Program-made: the position numbers and the translations under genes
Notes under the pieces: model-generated
What the model was told of the DNA's origin: nothing
Database searches by the model: none
What the model saw: only the letters and a program-made list of their open reading frames with translations
Assembly: GCA_022452035.1 (NCBI GenBank)
Contig: JAKURV010000017.1
Span: 1 to 51,805 of the forward strand
Length of the DNA: 51,805 nucleotides
Source: Acidimicrobiales bacterium
Lineage (GTDB): Bacteria > Actinomycetota > Acidimicrobiia > Acidimicrobiales > MedAcidi-G1
Reading direction: 5' to 3'
In this document: positions 26,899 through 35,506 of the stretch, in pieces
Layout of the letters: every line of letters begins with the position of its first letter
How positions within the stretch are numbered: position 1 is the stretch's first letter

Positions 26899-28362
26899 GT
26901 GGAGAGGACCTACGCGGTGCGCACCTACGGGTGCCAGATGAACGAGCACGACAGCGAGCGCATCGCCGGCCTGCTCGAAGCTGACGGCCTAGTTCCGGCG
27001 TCCACCGAGGATGAGGCCGACGTGATTGTCCTCAACACGTGCTGTATCCGAGAGAACGCCGACAACAAGCTCTACGGCGCCCTGGGCCACCTGAAGGCGC
27101 TCAAGGACGCCCGTCCAGACGTCCAGTTGGCGGTAGGGGGCTGCTTGGCCCAGAAGGACCGCGACCTGATCCAGCGGCGCGCTGGCCACGTCGATGTCGT
27201 ATTCGGTACCCACAACGTGCACCGGGCCGCTGAGCTGCTGGCCGAGGCCCGGGCCAACGGGCCGGTCTTGGAGATCCTGGAGGAGACGGCTCGAGACGAT
27301 GCCGAGGCCTTCCCTTCAGCGCTTCCTACCCAGCGTGACGCTGACCATAAGGCCTGGGTGACCATCCAGATCGGGTGTGACAACTCCTGCGCCTTCTGCA
27401 TCGTGCCGTCGGTCAGGGGGCCGGAAATCAGCCGGCCGTTCGGGGAACTCCTCGGCGAAGTTGGGGATCTAGCTGAGGACGGGGTGACCGAGGTGACCCT
27501 GCTGGGACAGAACGTCAACTCCTACGGACGGGACCTGACCGTGCGCCTCCGGTCGTTGGATGCCGGACCCGCTGATCGGTTCGAAGCCGGTCGACGCTGG
27601 GCTGAGGATTCCTCCCGACGCGCCCAACCACTGTTTGCCGATCTCCTAGTTGCCGTGGGTGAGGTCGACGGCATCCGTCGGGTCCGGTTCACCAGCCCGC
27701 ATCCCAAGGACCTGCGCCCGGAGACCATCGTGGCCATGTCGGAGACCGCTGCCGTGTGTGAGCACCTGCACCTTCCCCTCCAGTCGGGGAGCGACCGCAT
27801 CCTGGCCGCCATGCACCGCGGCTACACCGCCGAGCGGTACATGGAGCGCCTGGCGGCCGCACGGGCCGGTATTGAAGACCTTGCCGTTACCACGGACCTC
27901 ATCGTGGGGTTCCCCGGGGAGACCGAAGTTGACTTTGAATCCACTCTGGAAATGGTTGCAGAGGCCGGTTACGACTCGGCGTACTGCTTCGTCTTCTCCC
28001 CCCGAGCAGGGACGGAGGCGGCGACCATGGTCGGGGACTTCGTCGACCACGACGTCTGCGTAGACCGCTTCGAACGTCTGCAACAGGTCCTGAAGCGGTC
28101 GGCGATGCTCACCCACCGGGCCCGTATCGGCCGGGTCGAGGAGGTGGTTATCGAGGGTCCTGCCAAGCGGGAACCCGACCAGGTCACCGGGCGGACTCGC
28201 CAGAACAAGCTGGTGCACCTGGCGGCGGCCGACGGCCTGCGCCCCGGGGCGTACGCCGACGTCCAGATCGTCGATGCCGCCACCCACTACCTTCATGCCG
28301 ACCTGGTGGAAGTCACGGCCCCGCCCCAGCACCGACGCCGGATCCCCGTCGCGTCGGCCTGA
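26899..28362 (+). CDS. miaB: tRNA-2-methylthio-N6-dimethylallyladenosine synthase MiaB
   Basis: MiaB methylthiolates isopentenyl-A37 of tRNAs reading UNN codons. The 487-residue protein starts RTYAVRTYGCQMNEHDSE, with the second cluster cysteine in LNTCCIRENAD and the third in VGGCLAQKD. The radical-SAM motif is CDNSCAFC within IQIGCDNSCAFCIVPSVRG. A TRAM domain ends the protein. GTG 26899 is chosen on the -10 spacing and because homology begins right there. It is followed 5 bases later by miaA, whose product makes the substrate of MiaB. Confidence 0.96.
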   Translation: MERTYAVRTYGCQMNEHDSERIAGLLEADGLVPASTEDEADVIVLNTCCIRENADNKLYGALGHLKALKDARPDVQLAVGGCLAQKDRDLIQRRAGHVDVVFGTHNVHRAAELLAEARANGPVLEILEETARDDAEAFPSALPTQRDADHKAWVTIQIGCDNSCAFCIVPSVRGPEISRPFGELLGEVGDLAEDGVTEVTLLGQNVNSYGRDLTVRLRSLDAGPADRFEAGRRWAEDSSRRAQPLFADLLVAVGEVDGIRRVRFTSPHPKDLRPETIVAMSETAAVCEHLHLPLQSGSDRILAAMHRGYTAERYMERLAAARAGIEDLAVTTDLIVGFPGETEVDFESTLEMVAEAGYDSAYCFVFSPRAGTEAATMVGDFVDHDVCVDRFERLQQVLKRSAMLTHRARIGRVEEVVIEGPAKREPDQVTGRTRQNKLVHLAAADGLRPGAYADVQIVDAATHYLHADLVEVTAPPQHRRRIPVASA

Positions 28363-28367
28363 GGACG

Positions 28368-29294
28368 GTGGCCCCTAACGGGCACCTGGTGGTCATCGGG
28401 GCCACGGCGTCGGGCAAATCGGCCCTGGCCCTCGAGGTGGCACGGCAGCGCCCCGGCGTGGAGCTGATCTCAATGGACTCCATGGCCCTCTACCGGGGAA
28501 TGGACATCGGTACAGCGTCGCCCACGTTGGCCGAACGCAACGAGGTTCCACACCACCTGTTGGACATAGTCGATCCCACTGAGGAGTTCACGGTCTCGGA
28601 ATTCCAAAAGGCGGCCTCCGGAGCGCTAAACGACATCACGGACCGGGGACAGAGGGCCGTGATGGTGGGAGGAACCGGCCTACACGTCCGAGCCGTGGTG
28701 GACGACCTGGAGATCCCTGGTCGTTACGACCAGGTTCGGGCTGACCTGGAGTCCGACGACGACACCGTGGGCCTCCACGCCCGGCTACTCGACTTGGATC
28801 CGGTAGCTGCTCAGCGGATGGAGCCGACCAACCGGCGGAGGGTCCTGCGGGCCCTCGAGGTGACTCTCGGATCCGGTCGTCCCTTCTCATCATTCGGACC
28901 GGGGCTGGAGGCCTACCCTCCCACCCGGTTTACCCAGGTGGGTCTCCGGGTGGACCGCGACGTGCTGGACCGCCGCATCGCCGAACGGTACGAACGCCAG
29001 ATGGACGAAGGGTTCCTCGACGAGGTCCGTGCCCTAGCCGCCCTCCCGGGAGGCCCCTCCCGGTCGGCGGCCCAGGCCCTCGGCTACCGGGAACTCCTCG
29101 CTCACCTCCGGGGCGAGTGCACCCTGGACGAAGCTGTGGGCGATGCCGTAGTAGCTACCCGCCGGTTTGCCCGCCGCCAGGAGCGGTGGTTCCGTCGGGA
29201 TCCCCGGATCCAGTGGTTTGACGTAGCTGAGGAGCCGCTGGCCGTTCTGGAAAGCGTGCTCGAGGCCTTCGACCGGTGCGGAACCGAGCAGTGA
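28368..29294 (+). CDS. miaA: tRNA dimethylallyltransferase MiaA
   Basis: MiaA transfers dimethylallyl to A37 of tRNA, before MiaB acts. The product has 308 residues, with the P-loop GATASGKSALA near residue 10, the substrate loop SMDSMALYRGMDIGT, and VGGTGLHVRAVVDD near residue 103. The C-terminal part shows the typical ALGYRELLAHLRGE and RRFARRQERWFRRDPRI. GTG 28368 is 5 bases after miaB, so the two genes are clearly one unit, and dapF and hflX follow in the same direction. Confidence 0.96.
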   Translation: MAPNGHLVVIGATASGKSALALEVARQRPGVELISMDSMALYRGMDIGTASPTLAERNEVPHHLLDIVDPTEEFTVSEFQKAASGALNDITDRGQRAVMVGGTGLHVRAVVDDLEIPGRYDQVRADLESDDDTVGLHARLLDLDPVAAQRMEPTNRRRVLRALEVTLGSGRPFSSFGPGLEAYPPTRFTQVGLRVDRDVLDRRIAERYERQMDEGFLDEVRALAALPGGPSRSAAQALGYRELLAHLRGECTLDEAVGDAVVATRRFARRQERWFRRDPRIQWFDVAEEPLAVLESVLEAFDRCGTEQ

Positions 29295-29337
29295 CGGCCC
29301 GGGTCGCCGGGGAACGGACCGTGTCGGCCGGTCAGTC

Positions 29338-30168
29338 GTGGACGAGACTGGTCCTGTGCACCTGACCCGCCACCATGGCCTCGGCAACGACTTCCTGATC
29401 ACCTTTGCCGACGAGGTGCCCGACGGCGCCTCGGAACTGGCCCGCCGGCTTTGCCACCGGACGGACGGCATCGGCGCTGACGGCTTGGTCTTCGGTACTC
29501 CGGACGACGTTCACGACCGTTCCTTCACCCTGTTCAACAGCGACGGCAGTCGGGCCGAGTTGAGCGGCAACGGCCTCCGGTGCTTCGGCCAGGCCCTGCT
29601 TCGCGAGTCGGTCACTGACGGTATTGACCTGGTGGTGGGAACGGCGGCCGGGCCCCGGCGCGTCGTGGTTGACGGCTCCCCGGCCGACGAGGAGGTCCTA
29701 GCCACGGTCGAGATGGGTTCGGCCGGGCCGGGTCCGTCGTTTGATGGCCTAGAGGTCGACCTGGGTGGCCAAGAGGTACGGAGGATGGAGAGCGCCGACG
29801 TGGGTAACCCCCACCTGGTGGTCCTGGTCGACGATCCGGACACCGTGGACCTGGGCCGAGTAGGCCCGGTCGTCGAGGCGGCCTTCGCCCCGGTGGGCTG
29901 CAACGTAAACCTGGTCTCCGTTCAGGATCGGTCGGAGGTCCGCCTGCGGACCTGGGAGCGAGGGGCCGGCCTCACCGAGGCGTGCGGCACCGGAGCCTGC
30001 GCGTCGGCCCACGTGCTCCGATCGTGGGGCCTGGTCGACGAGGTGGTGGCCGTCCACATGCCGGGTGGTCGGGCGACGGTGACCGTGGCCGACCCGATCC
30101 TCCTGACTGGTCCGGCCGTCCACGTCGACGACCACGATGTCGACCCAGTGGTCACCCCTGATGGCTGA
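29338..30168 (+). CDS. dapF: Diaminopimelate epimerase
   Basis: DapF converts LL-diaminopimelate to the meso form used in peptidoglycan and for lysine. The 276-residue protein has the two catalytic cysteines of the racemase pair: ELSGNGLRCFGQ near residue 79 and TEACGTGACASA near residue 219. GLGNDFLIT near the start and the GNPHLV motif are also present. GTG 29338 is used; GTG 29356, six codons later, would also fit the family start. It overlaps the beginning of hflX by 8 bases. Confidence 0.95.
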   Translation: MDETGPVHLTRHHGLGNDFLITFADEVPDGASELARRLCHRTDGIGADGLVFGTPDDVHDRSFTLFNSDGSRAELSGNGLRCFGQALLRESVTDGIDLVVGTAAGPRRVVVDGSPADEEVLATVEMGSAGPGPSFDGLEVDLGGQEVRRMESADVGNPHLVVLVDDPDTVDLGRVGPVVEAAFAPVGCNVNLVSVQDRSEVRLRTWERGAGLTEACGTGACASAHVLRSWGLVDEVVAVHMPGGRATVTVADPILLTGPAVHVDDHDVDPVVTPDG

Positions 30169-31555
30169 TCCCACCGACGACCTCGACCCGTTCCCCAACG
30201 GGGTGGTCGACCCGGACGACGGAGAGACCCACCGGGGTGCGTTCGGGGAGTTCGGCGGCGAGGCCACGGGCCTCATCGACCGGGCCTTTCGGGAGCGGAT
30301 CGTCTTGGCCGGTGTCACCCTTGAGCGGGCCGATCCTGAGGCCACCGACGCCTCCATGGACGAGCTGGCTCGCCTGGTGGACACTGCCGGGGCCGACCCG
30401 GTGGCCCGTGTACTCCAGCGGCGTGAGGCTCCCGACCGGGCCACCTACGTCGGTCGGGGCAAAGCCCAGGAGATCCTGACGGTGTCAGAGGCCGTGGACG
30501 CCGACACCGTGGTCTTTGACAACGACCTCACCCCGGCACAGCAGGGAAACCTCGAGGCGATCCTGAAGCGAACGGCGTTGGATCGCACGGCGGTGATCCT
30601 TGACATCTTCGCCCAGAACGCCAGCAGCCCGGAGGGCAAGGCCCAGGTCGAGCTGGCTCAACTTCGGTACCGGCTCCCCCGGCTCCGCCACTCGGGGCGT
30701 ATTTTCAGCCAGCAAGCCGGCGGCATCGGGACCCGGGGACCCGGGGAGACGCAGTTGGAGGTGGATCGTCGTCGGCTCATGCGCCGAGTCACCCGTCTGG
30801 AGTCCGACCTCGGACGTATCCGCAAGAACCGGTCGACCCAGTCCAAGGCCCGTCACCGGACTAGTAACCGGGCGGTTGCCATCGTTGGCTACACCAATGC
30901 CGGGAAGTCCACGCTCCTGAACCGCCTGACCGATGCCGGGATCCTGGTCGAGGACCGGCTGTTCGCCACGCTCGACGCCACGACGAGGCGACTCCAGCTC
31001 CCTGGCGGTGAGGCGGTGTTCCTCAGCGACACGGTCGGCTTCATACGCAAGCTGCCTCACCAACTGGTCGAGGCCTTCAAGTCGACGCTCGACGTGGTGG
31101 TCGACGCCGACCTCCTGGTCCACGTTGTAGACGCCTCGGATCCTGACCCCGAGGGTTGCATTGCCGCTGTCCGGTCCGTGCTGGACGAGATCGGTGCTGA
31201 GCGCGTACCCGAGATGTACGCCTTCAATAAGGCGGACCTGGCTCCCGAGTCGGCCTCCCGTCTCGTAGACCGGGAACCGGGGTCGGTGGCCGTTTCGGCA
31301 GCCACCGGCGACGGCCTCGACGACCTGCTGGCTGCCGTGGGCCGTCAGCTCCGACGCCACACCGTCGTGGCTGAACTCTCGGTGCCCTACGACCGGGGCG
31401 ACATCCTGGCCATGGCTCACCGGGAGGGCGAGGTCCTTGACGTCGAGGAGGAGGCCGAAGGCTGGACCATCCGGGTCCGAGTCGACGATGGCTCAGCGGG
31501 CCGCCTGGCCGGGTACCGGACCAACACAGAAAACGACGAGGAGGCCGGTCGGTGA
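30161..31555 (+). CDS. hflX: Ribosome-associated GTPase HflX
   Basis: HflX is a GTPase that splits stalled or heat-damaged 70S ribosomes. The 464-residue protein has an N-terminal HflX domain (YVGRGKAQEI, then VVFDNDLTPAQQGNLE) and the glycine-rich linker GIGTRGPGETQLE. The G domain has G1 IVGYTNAGKSTLLN, switch II LSDTVGFIRKLP and G4 FNKADL. ATG 30161 overlaps the dapF stop by 8 bases; an earlier in-frame ATG at 30137 lies deeper in dapF. Its stop overlaps the next start (GTGA). Confidence 0.95.
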   Translation: MADPTDDLDPFPNGVVDPDDGETHRGAFGEFGGEATGLIDRAFRERIVLAGVTLERADPEATDASMDELARLVDTAGADPVARVLQRREAPDRATYVGRGKAQEILTVSEAVDADTVVFDNDLTPAQQGNLEAILKRTALDRTAVILDIFAQNASSPEGKAQVELAQLRYRLPRLRHSGRIFSQQAGGIGTRGPGETQLEVDRRRLMRRVTRLESDLGRIRKNRSTQSKARHRTSNRAVAIVGYTNAGKSTLLNRLTDAGILVEDRLFATLDATTRRLQLPGGEAVFLSDTVGFIRKLPHQLVEAFKSTLDVVVDADLLVHVVDASDPDPEGCIAAVRSVLDEIGAERVPEMYAFNKADLAPESASRLVDREPGSVAVSAATGDGLDDLLAAVGRQLRRHTVVAELSVPYDRGDILAMAHREGEVLDVEEEAEGWTIRVRVDDGSAGRLAGYRTNTENDEEAGR

Positions 31556-32685
31556 CGGGTGCAGTCGATCCGAACGGGTTTGTCCCACCGCCCTACCCGT
31601 TTGACGTACCACCCGAGGTGCGAGAGATGGCGGCTGCTCTGCCCGGCGGGGCGATCGACCTGTCCCGCGGCGTACCGTGCGACCCGGTCCCTGCGGTGGT
31701 GGCCTCTGCTCTAGCTGAACCGGGCCCGGCTCGACCGTACCCGCCCTCGGTCGGGACACCAGAGCTCCTGGATGCCGTAGTCGGTTGGTGTAGCCGAAGG
31801 ATCGACGTGACCCTCGAGGCTGAACAAGTCGGGGCCTGTGTAGGCACCAAGGAGCTGGTCAGCGGACTACCTCACCTCCTGAGGCTCCGTAACCCCGAGC
31901 GGGACACGGTCCTTCATCCGGCCGTGGCCTATCCCACCTACGCCATGGGAGCAGTTCTTGCCGGCTGTCGGGCCGTGCCGGTGCCGCTGGACGCCGAGTG
32001 GCGGATCGACCTCTCGGCCGTCAACGAGGCTGACGCGGCTCGGGCCCTGTGCCTGTGGGTCAACACCCCAGGTAACCCGGCGGGCGGGCTGGATGACCTA
32101 GGGGAGGCCGCCCGGTGGGGGAGAGAGCGGGGCATTCCGGTGTTGTCCGATGAGTGCTATGTGGAGTTCACCTGGAGCGGCCCTCCCCGGTCGATTCTGC
32201 AACACGGTGTCGAAGGGGTGCTAGCTGTGCACTCGCTGTCCAAGCGGTCGAACCTGGCCGGCTTGCGGGTCGGCTTCTATGCCGGCGACCCCGACCTGGC
32301 CTGGTACCTACGCGAGACCCGCCGCCATCAGGGTTTCCTGATTCCGGGTCCGGCCCAGGCGGCGGGGGCGGCAGCGCTGCGGGACCAGGCTCACGTGGAG
32401 GTCCAGGCCGCCCGCTACCGGCGACGCCTGGAGGTACTCGTCGAGGTTCTCGGAGCCGTGGGGGTCGAAGCCAGGATGCCGGAGGGCGGTTTCTACCTCT
32501 GGGCGGAGGCGCCGGGAGGCGACCACATGACCCTTGTCCGGCAGTTGGCCTCAGAGCTCGGGGTGCTAGTTAGCCCGGGCACCGTCTTCGGCCCGGACGG
32601 CGCCGGTCGGGTTCGGGTGGCTGCCGTGGTCACCGACGACGAGCTAGAGGTGGTGCGCCGTCGGGCCGACTCCCTCTCCGGCTAA
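31552..32685 (+). CDS. dapC: Succinyldiaminopimelate aminotransferase DapC (class I/II fold)
   Basis: This fold-type I PLP aminotransferase has 377 residues. The PLP lysine is in HSLSKRSNLAGLRVGFYAG, the Asn/Pro pattern LWVNTPGNPAGG binds cofactor and substrate, and the terminal arginine lies in RVRVAAVVT. The actinobacterial DapC makes N-succinyl-LL-DAP from the DapD product. I assign this role because dapD and dapE follow directly. Sequence alone would only support a general aminotransferase. GTG 31552 overlaps the hflX stop. Confidence 0.87.
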   Translation: MTGAVDPNGFVPPPYPFDVPPEVREMAAALPGGAIDLSRGVPCDPVPAVVASALAEPGPARPYPPSVGTPELLDAVVGWCSRRIDVTLEAEQVGACVGTKELVSGLPHLLRLRNPERDTVLHPAVAYPTYAMGAVLAGCRAVPVPLDAEWRIDLSAVNEADAARALCLWVNTPGNPAGGLDDLGEAARWGRERGIPVLSDECYVEFTWSGPPRSILQHGVEGVLAVHSLSKRSNLAGLRVGFYAGDPDLAWYLRETRRHQGFLIPGPAQAAGAAALRDQAHVEVQAARYRRRLEVLVEVLGAVGVEARMPEGGFYLWAEAPGGDHMTLVRQLASELGVLVSPGTVFGPDGAGRVRVAAVVTDDELEVVRRRADSLSG

Positions 32686-32734
32686 CCGTCCTGCGCGCAC
32701 CGGAACCGGTCCCGATTGACGCGGGGCCTGGCAG

Positions 32735-32740
32735 TAGCCT
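32735..32740 (+). promoter_or_regulatory. -10 element TAGCCT, leaderless start of dapD
   Basis: TAGCCT is followed by CAGCACC and ATG 32748. A TTGACG at 32716 looks like a -35, but the 13-base spacer is too short for normal use. Confidence 0.65.
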
Positions 32741-32747
32741 CAGCACC

Positions 32748-33572
32748 ATGTCCGACCTCCAGACACAGATCGAAGAGCTGTGGGCCGGGAGCGCTGACCT
32801 GTCGGTCGACGACGCCGGGGCCAACGCGGCCATCCACGCCGCCATCGACCTGTTGGACACCGGGCAGGCTCGGGTGGCAGAGCCCGACGGTTCCGGGGGG
32901 GTGGTGGTCCACGAGTGGCTGAAGCTGGCCATCCTCCTGTTGTTCCGCCAGTCCCAGATGACCACCATCGAGATGGGCCCCTTTGAGTTCACCGACAAGA
33001 TCCCCCTCAAGACGGGCTGGGCGGAGCGCCGGGTACGGGTGGTGCCCGGCGCTCAAGCCAGATGGGGCAGCTACCAGGGTCCCGGCGTCGTGATGATGCC
33101 CAGCTACACGAACATCGGCGCCTATGTGGGCGATAACACCATGGTCGACACATGGGCCACCGTCGGGTCCTGCGCCCAGATCGGACAAAACGTCCATCTC
33201 TCGGGTGGGGTGGGCATCGGCGGCGTGCTGGAGCCGCCCAATGCCGTGCCGGTGGTGATCGGCGACGACTGCCTGATCGGCAGCCGATGCATCGTGGCCG
33301 AGGGGGCCCGGGTGGGCAACGGAGCGGTGCTGGGGGCCGGGGCGGTCCTCACCGGTTCCATCCCAGTGATCGACGCCGAGACCGGCGAGGAGATCTCCCG
33401 AGGTGTTGTACCCGACTGGTGTGTGGCCGTGCAGGCCACCCGGCCGAAGGTCTTCGAGGGCGGAGAGTACGGACTGCCGTGCGTCCTCGTGCTCAAGCGC
33501 CTGGACCCCGGCGAGCGCCACGACAAGTCGACCCTCAACGACGTGCTGCGTCGTCACGGCGTCACCACCTGA
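32748..33572 (+). CDS. dapD: Tetrahydrodipicolinate N-succinyltransferase
   Basis: DapD transfers succinyl from succinyl-CoA to tetrahydrodipicolinate. The 274-residue protein has a helical N-terminal domain and a left-handed beta-helix of hexapeptide repeats (from about IGAYVGDNTMVDTW through GNGAVLGAGAVLTGS). The substrate-binding segment SGGVGIGGVLEP and the C-terminal VLKRLDPGERHDKSTLN are seen. It belongs to the longer actinobacterial/gamma-type DapD. dapE begins 16 bases after its stop. Confidence 0.94.
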   Translation: MSDLQTQIEELWAGSADLSVDDAGANAAIHAAIDLLDTGQARVAEPDGSGGVVVHEWLKLAILLLFRQSQMTTIEMGPFEFTDKIPLKTGWAERRVRVVPGAQARWGSYQGPGVVMMPSYTNIGAYVGDNTMVDTWATVGSCAQIGQNVHLSGGVGIGGVLEPPNAVPVVIGDDCLIGSRCIVAEGARVGNGAVLGAGAVLTGSIPVIDAETGEEISRGVVPDWCVAVQATRPKVFEGGEYGLPCVLVLKRLDPGERHDKSTLNDVLRRHGVTT

Positions 33573-33588
33573 CATCGGTCTCCCTGCC

Positions 33589-34650
33589 GTGACCGACCTG
33601 CTGGCCCTGACTGCCGAGCTGGTCGACATTCCGTCGGTCAGTTTCGACGAGGCCGACCTCGTGGCTCGTCTGGAGGCCGAACTAAGGGCCGTACCAGGGC
33701 TCGGCGTTGACCGTATCGGCGACAACCTGGTGGCCCGGACCGACCTGGGTCGTGACCACCGCCTCATCCTGGCCGGTCACACCGACACCGTTCCCGGCGA
33801 CACCACGGGGTCCCGCCTGGACGGTGACACCCTCTGGGGTTTGGGGGCCGCCGACATGAAGGGCGGCCTGGCCGTGATGCTGGAGTTGGCCCGGACCATG
33901 TCGGAACCGGCGATTGACGTGACGTGGGTGTTATACGCCCGCGAGGAAGTGGCCATCGCCCACAACGGCCTTCGGGAGTTGTTCGCCGAGGCTCCGGACC
34001 TGCTGGACGGTGATGTGGCCATCCTCGGAGAGCCGACCGGTGGAGCCGTCGAAGCGGGCTGCCAGGGGACGATGCGCTTTGAGGTGACCCTGGCCGGCAC
34101 CCGGGCCCACACGGCCCGGCCTTGGATGGGACGCAACGCCGTCCACCGCCTAGGAGGGCTGCTGGACGCCCTGAACGGCTACGAGCACCGGGAGCCCGTA
34201 GTGGACGGCTGCCGGTACCGGGAGGCCCTCCAGGCCGTGCACGTCGAGGGCGGGGTGGCCGGCAACGTAGTGCCTGACCGGGCCATGGTGCGGATCAACC
34301 ACCGTTACGCGCCGGACCGGACCGGCGACGAGGCCGAAGCCCACGTGCGGGGGTTCCTGGCCCCGCACCTGGAAGAGGGCGACGAGGTGGATTTGGTGGA
34401 CCACTCGCTGGCCGCCGCCCCGGGGCTGTCTCATCCCCTCCTACGGGCCGTCGTGGAACGGAACGGCCTGAAGGTAGGGGCCAAGCTGGGTTGGACCGAC
34501 GTGGCGTTCTTTTCCGAGCGGGGAGTACCGGCGGTCAACCTCGGTCCGGGAGAGTCGACACTGGCCCACACCGCGGACGAGCGGGTGGAGCGGTCGTCGT
34601 TGGAGTCCTGCTACGCCGTCCTGAGGGACCTGATGGAGAACGGGATCTGA
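33589..34650 (+). CDS. dapE: Succinyl-diaminopimelate desuccinylase
   Basis: DapE removes succinate from N-succinyl-LL-DAP with a two-zinc M20 active site. The 353-residue product begins LLALTAELVDIPSVSFDEAD. Metal ligands are visible in LAGHTDTVPGD, GLGAADMKGG, the YAREEVAI stretch, the EPTGGAVEAGC region, and a late histidine in the STLAHTADERV segment. GTG 33589 lies 16 bases after dapD; no Shine-Dalgarno is obvious, but the start fits the family. The gene is convergent with lexA. Confidence 0.93.
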   Translation: MTDLLALTAELVDIPSVSFDEADLVARLEAELRAVPGLGVDRIGDNLVARTDLGRDHRLILAGHTDTVPGDTTGSRLDGDTLWGLGAADMKGGLAVMLELARTMSEPAIDVTWVLYAREEVAIAHNGLRELFAEAPDLLDGDVAILGEPTGGAVEAGCQGTMRFEVTLAGTRAHTARPWMGRNAVHRLGGLLDALNGYEHREPVVDGCRYREALQAVHVEGGVAGNVVPDRAMVRINHRYAPDRTGDEAEAHVRGFLAPHLEEGDEVDLVDHSLAAAPGLSHPLLRAVVERNGLKVGAKLGWTDVAFFSERGVPAVNLGPGESTLAHTADERVERSSLESCYAVLRDLMENGI

Positions 34651-34651
34651 G

Positions 34652-34678
34652 CCGTCGGAGTGCCAGACCCCCCGACGG
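34652..34678. terminator. Bidirectional hairpin between dapE and lexA
   Basis: CCGTCGG (34652-34658) pairs with CCGACGG (34672-34678) around a 13-base loop. It lies in the 33-base gap between the convergent dapE and lexA stops and could end transcription from both sides. Confidence 0.6.
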
Positions 34679-34683
34679 TGGTC

Positions 34684-35316
34684 TCAGATCCGACGTAGGA
34701 CGGTCACGACCTTTCCGAAGACCGTGACCTCGTCGGCTGGGTAGCGCTGTTCGGAGAAGGCCGGGTTGGCCGGGACCAGGACCACGGTCTCGCCCTCGGT
34801 TCGGAAGTGCTTCACGGTGCCTTCGCCGCCCGGGATACCCGCCACCACCAGGTCGCCCTGGTCGGCGGTGGGCTGAGAGCGCACAACCACGTGGTCGCCA
34901 TCCAGGATGCCCGCCTCGATCATCGAGTCGCCCCGGACCCGGAGCATGAACAGCTCCCCATCGCCGGTGAACTCGGCGGGGAGGGGGAGGGACCCTTCGA
35001 CATTCTCGTGGGCCAGGACGTCAACTCCGGCCGCCACGTCGCCGACCAAAGGAACGTGACAGATCGGAGCACGCTCCACCGGCGCACCGCTGACCGGATC
35101 GAACCGCACCTCGATGGCTCGGGGCTTGCTGGGGTCACGGTGGAGGAAGCCGCGGTCCTGGAGGGTGGTCAGGTGAGAGTGGACGGTCGACGGGGAGGTG
35201 AGGCCGACCGCCGTGCCGATCTCGCGGACCGACGGTGGATAGCCGCGCTGGCGGGTCTCGGCGTCGATGAACTCAAGGATCTGCTGCTGTCGCTTGCTGA
35301 GCCCTGTCTCGGTCAT
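34684..35316 (-). CDS. lexA: SOS repressor LexA
   Basis: LexA represses DNA-damage genes and cleaves itself when RecA is active. The 210-residue protein has an N-terminal winged helix (GYPPSVREIGTAVGLTSPST), the cleavage site Ala96-Gly97 in GDVAAGVDV, the nucleophile Ser131 in RGDSMIEAGI and the general base Lys169 in GTVKHF. I start at ATG 35316, where GGAAAGAA lies just upstream; an in-frame start at 35385 would put the SOS box inside the gene. nrdR, often next to lexA in actinobacteria, is not here. Confidence 0.97.
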   Translation of the reverse strand: MTETGLSKRQQQILEFIDAETRQRGYPPSVREIGTAVGLTSPSTVHSHLTTLQDRGFLHRDPSKPRAIEVRFDPVSGAPVERAPICHVPLVGDVAAGVDVLAHENVEGSLPLPAEFTGDGELFMLRVRGDSMIEAGILDGDHVVVRSQPTADQGDLVVAGIPGGEGTVKHFRTEGETVVLVPANPAFSEQRYPADEVTVFGKVVTVLRRI

Positions 35317-35358
35317 GGTGCGTTCTTTCCGCTGATTGACCGACGGGTGCCGGTCGAT

Positions 35359-35386
35359 TTGACAACGAACATATGTTCGATACACT
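35359..35386 (+). promoter_or_regulatory. Promoter of the LysM gene with embedded SOS box
   Basis: A near-consensus promoter, TTGACA (35359-35364), 16-base spacer, TACACT (35381-35386), points toward the LysM gene. The spacer is filled exactly by ACGAACATATGTTCGA (35365-35380), whose central 14 bases are a perfect palindrome matching the LexA operator core. The same box would also cover the divergent lexA promoter, whose -10 may be TATGTT on the minus strand. Confidence 0.85.
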
Positions 35387-35397
35387 GATCACCGTGA

Positions 35398-35443
35398 TCG
35401 AACACCTGTACGCCGAATACATGTTCCCCGAACAGGCGTTCCA
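35398..35443 (+). promoter_or_regulatory. Three tandem SOS-box-like sites at 15-base spacing
   Basis: Downstream of the first box are TCGAACACCTGTACGC (35398-35413), CCGAATACATGTTCCC (35413-35428) and CCGAACAGGCGTTCCA (35428-35443). Each keeps the GAA-N6-GTNC backbone of TCGAAC-N4-GTTCGA with two to four mismatches in the half sites. They share boundary bases and repeat every 15 bases. They would lie in the 5' leader of the LysM mRNA, just after the predicted start site. Confidence 0.65.
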
Positions 35444-35506
35444 TGTCAAGGACCCTATGCCGGTCTCGGGGCCGGCCTGTCACACCCGATCGTCAGGATG
35501 GATCAC

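Noticed and set aside
32716-32740. TTGACG as -35 for dapD
   Set aside because: The spacer to TAGCCT is only 13 bases, too short for normal sigma-70-type recognition.
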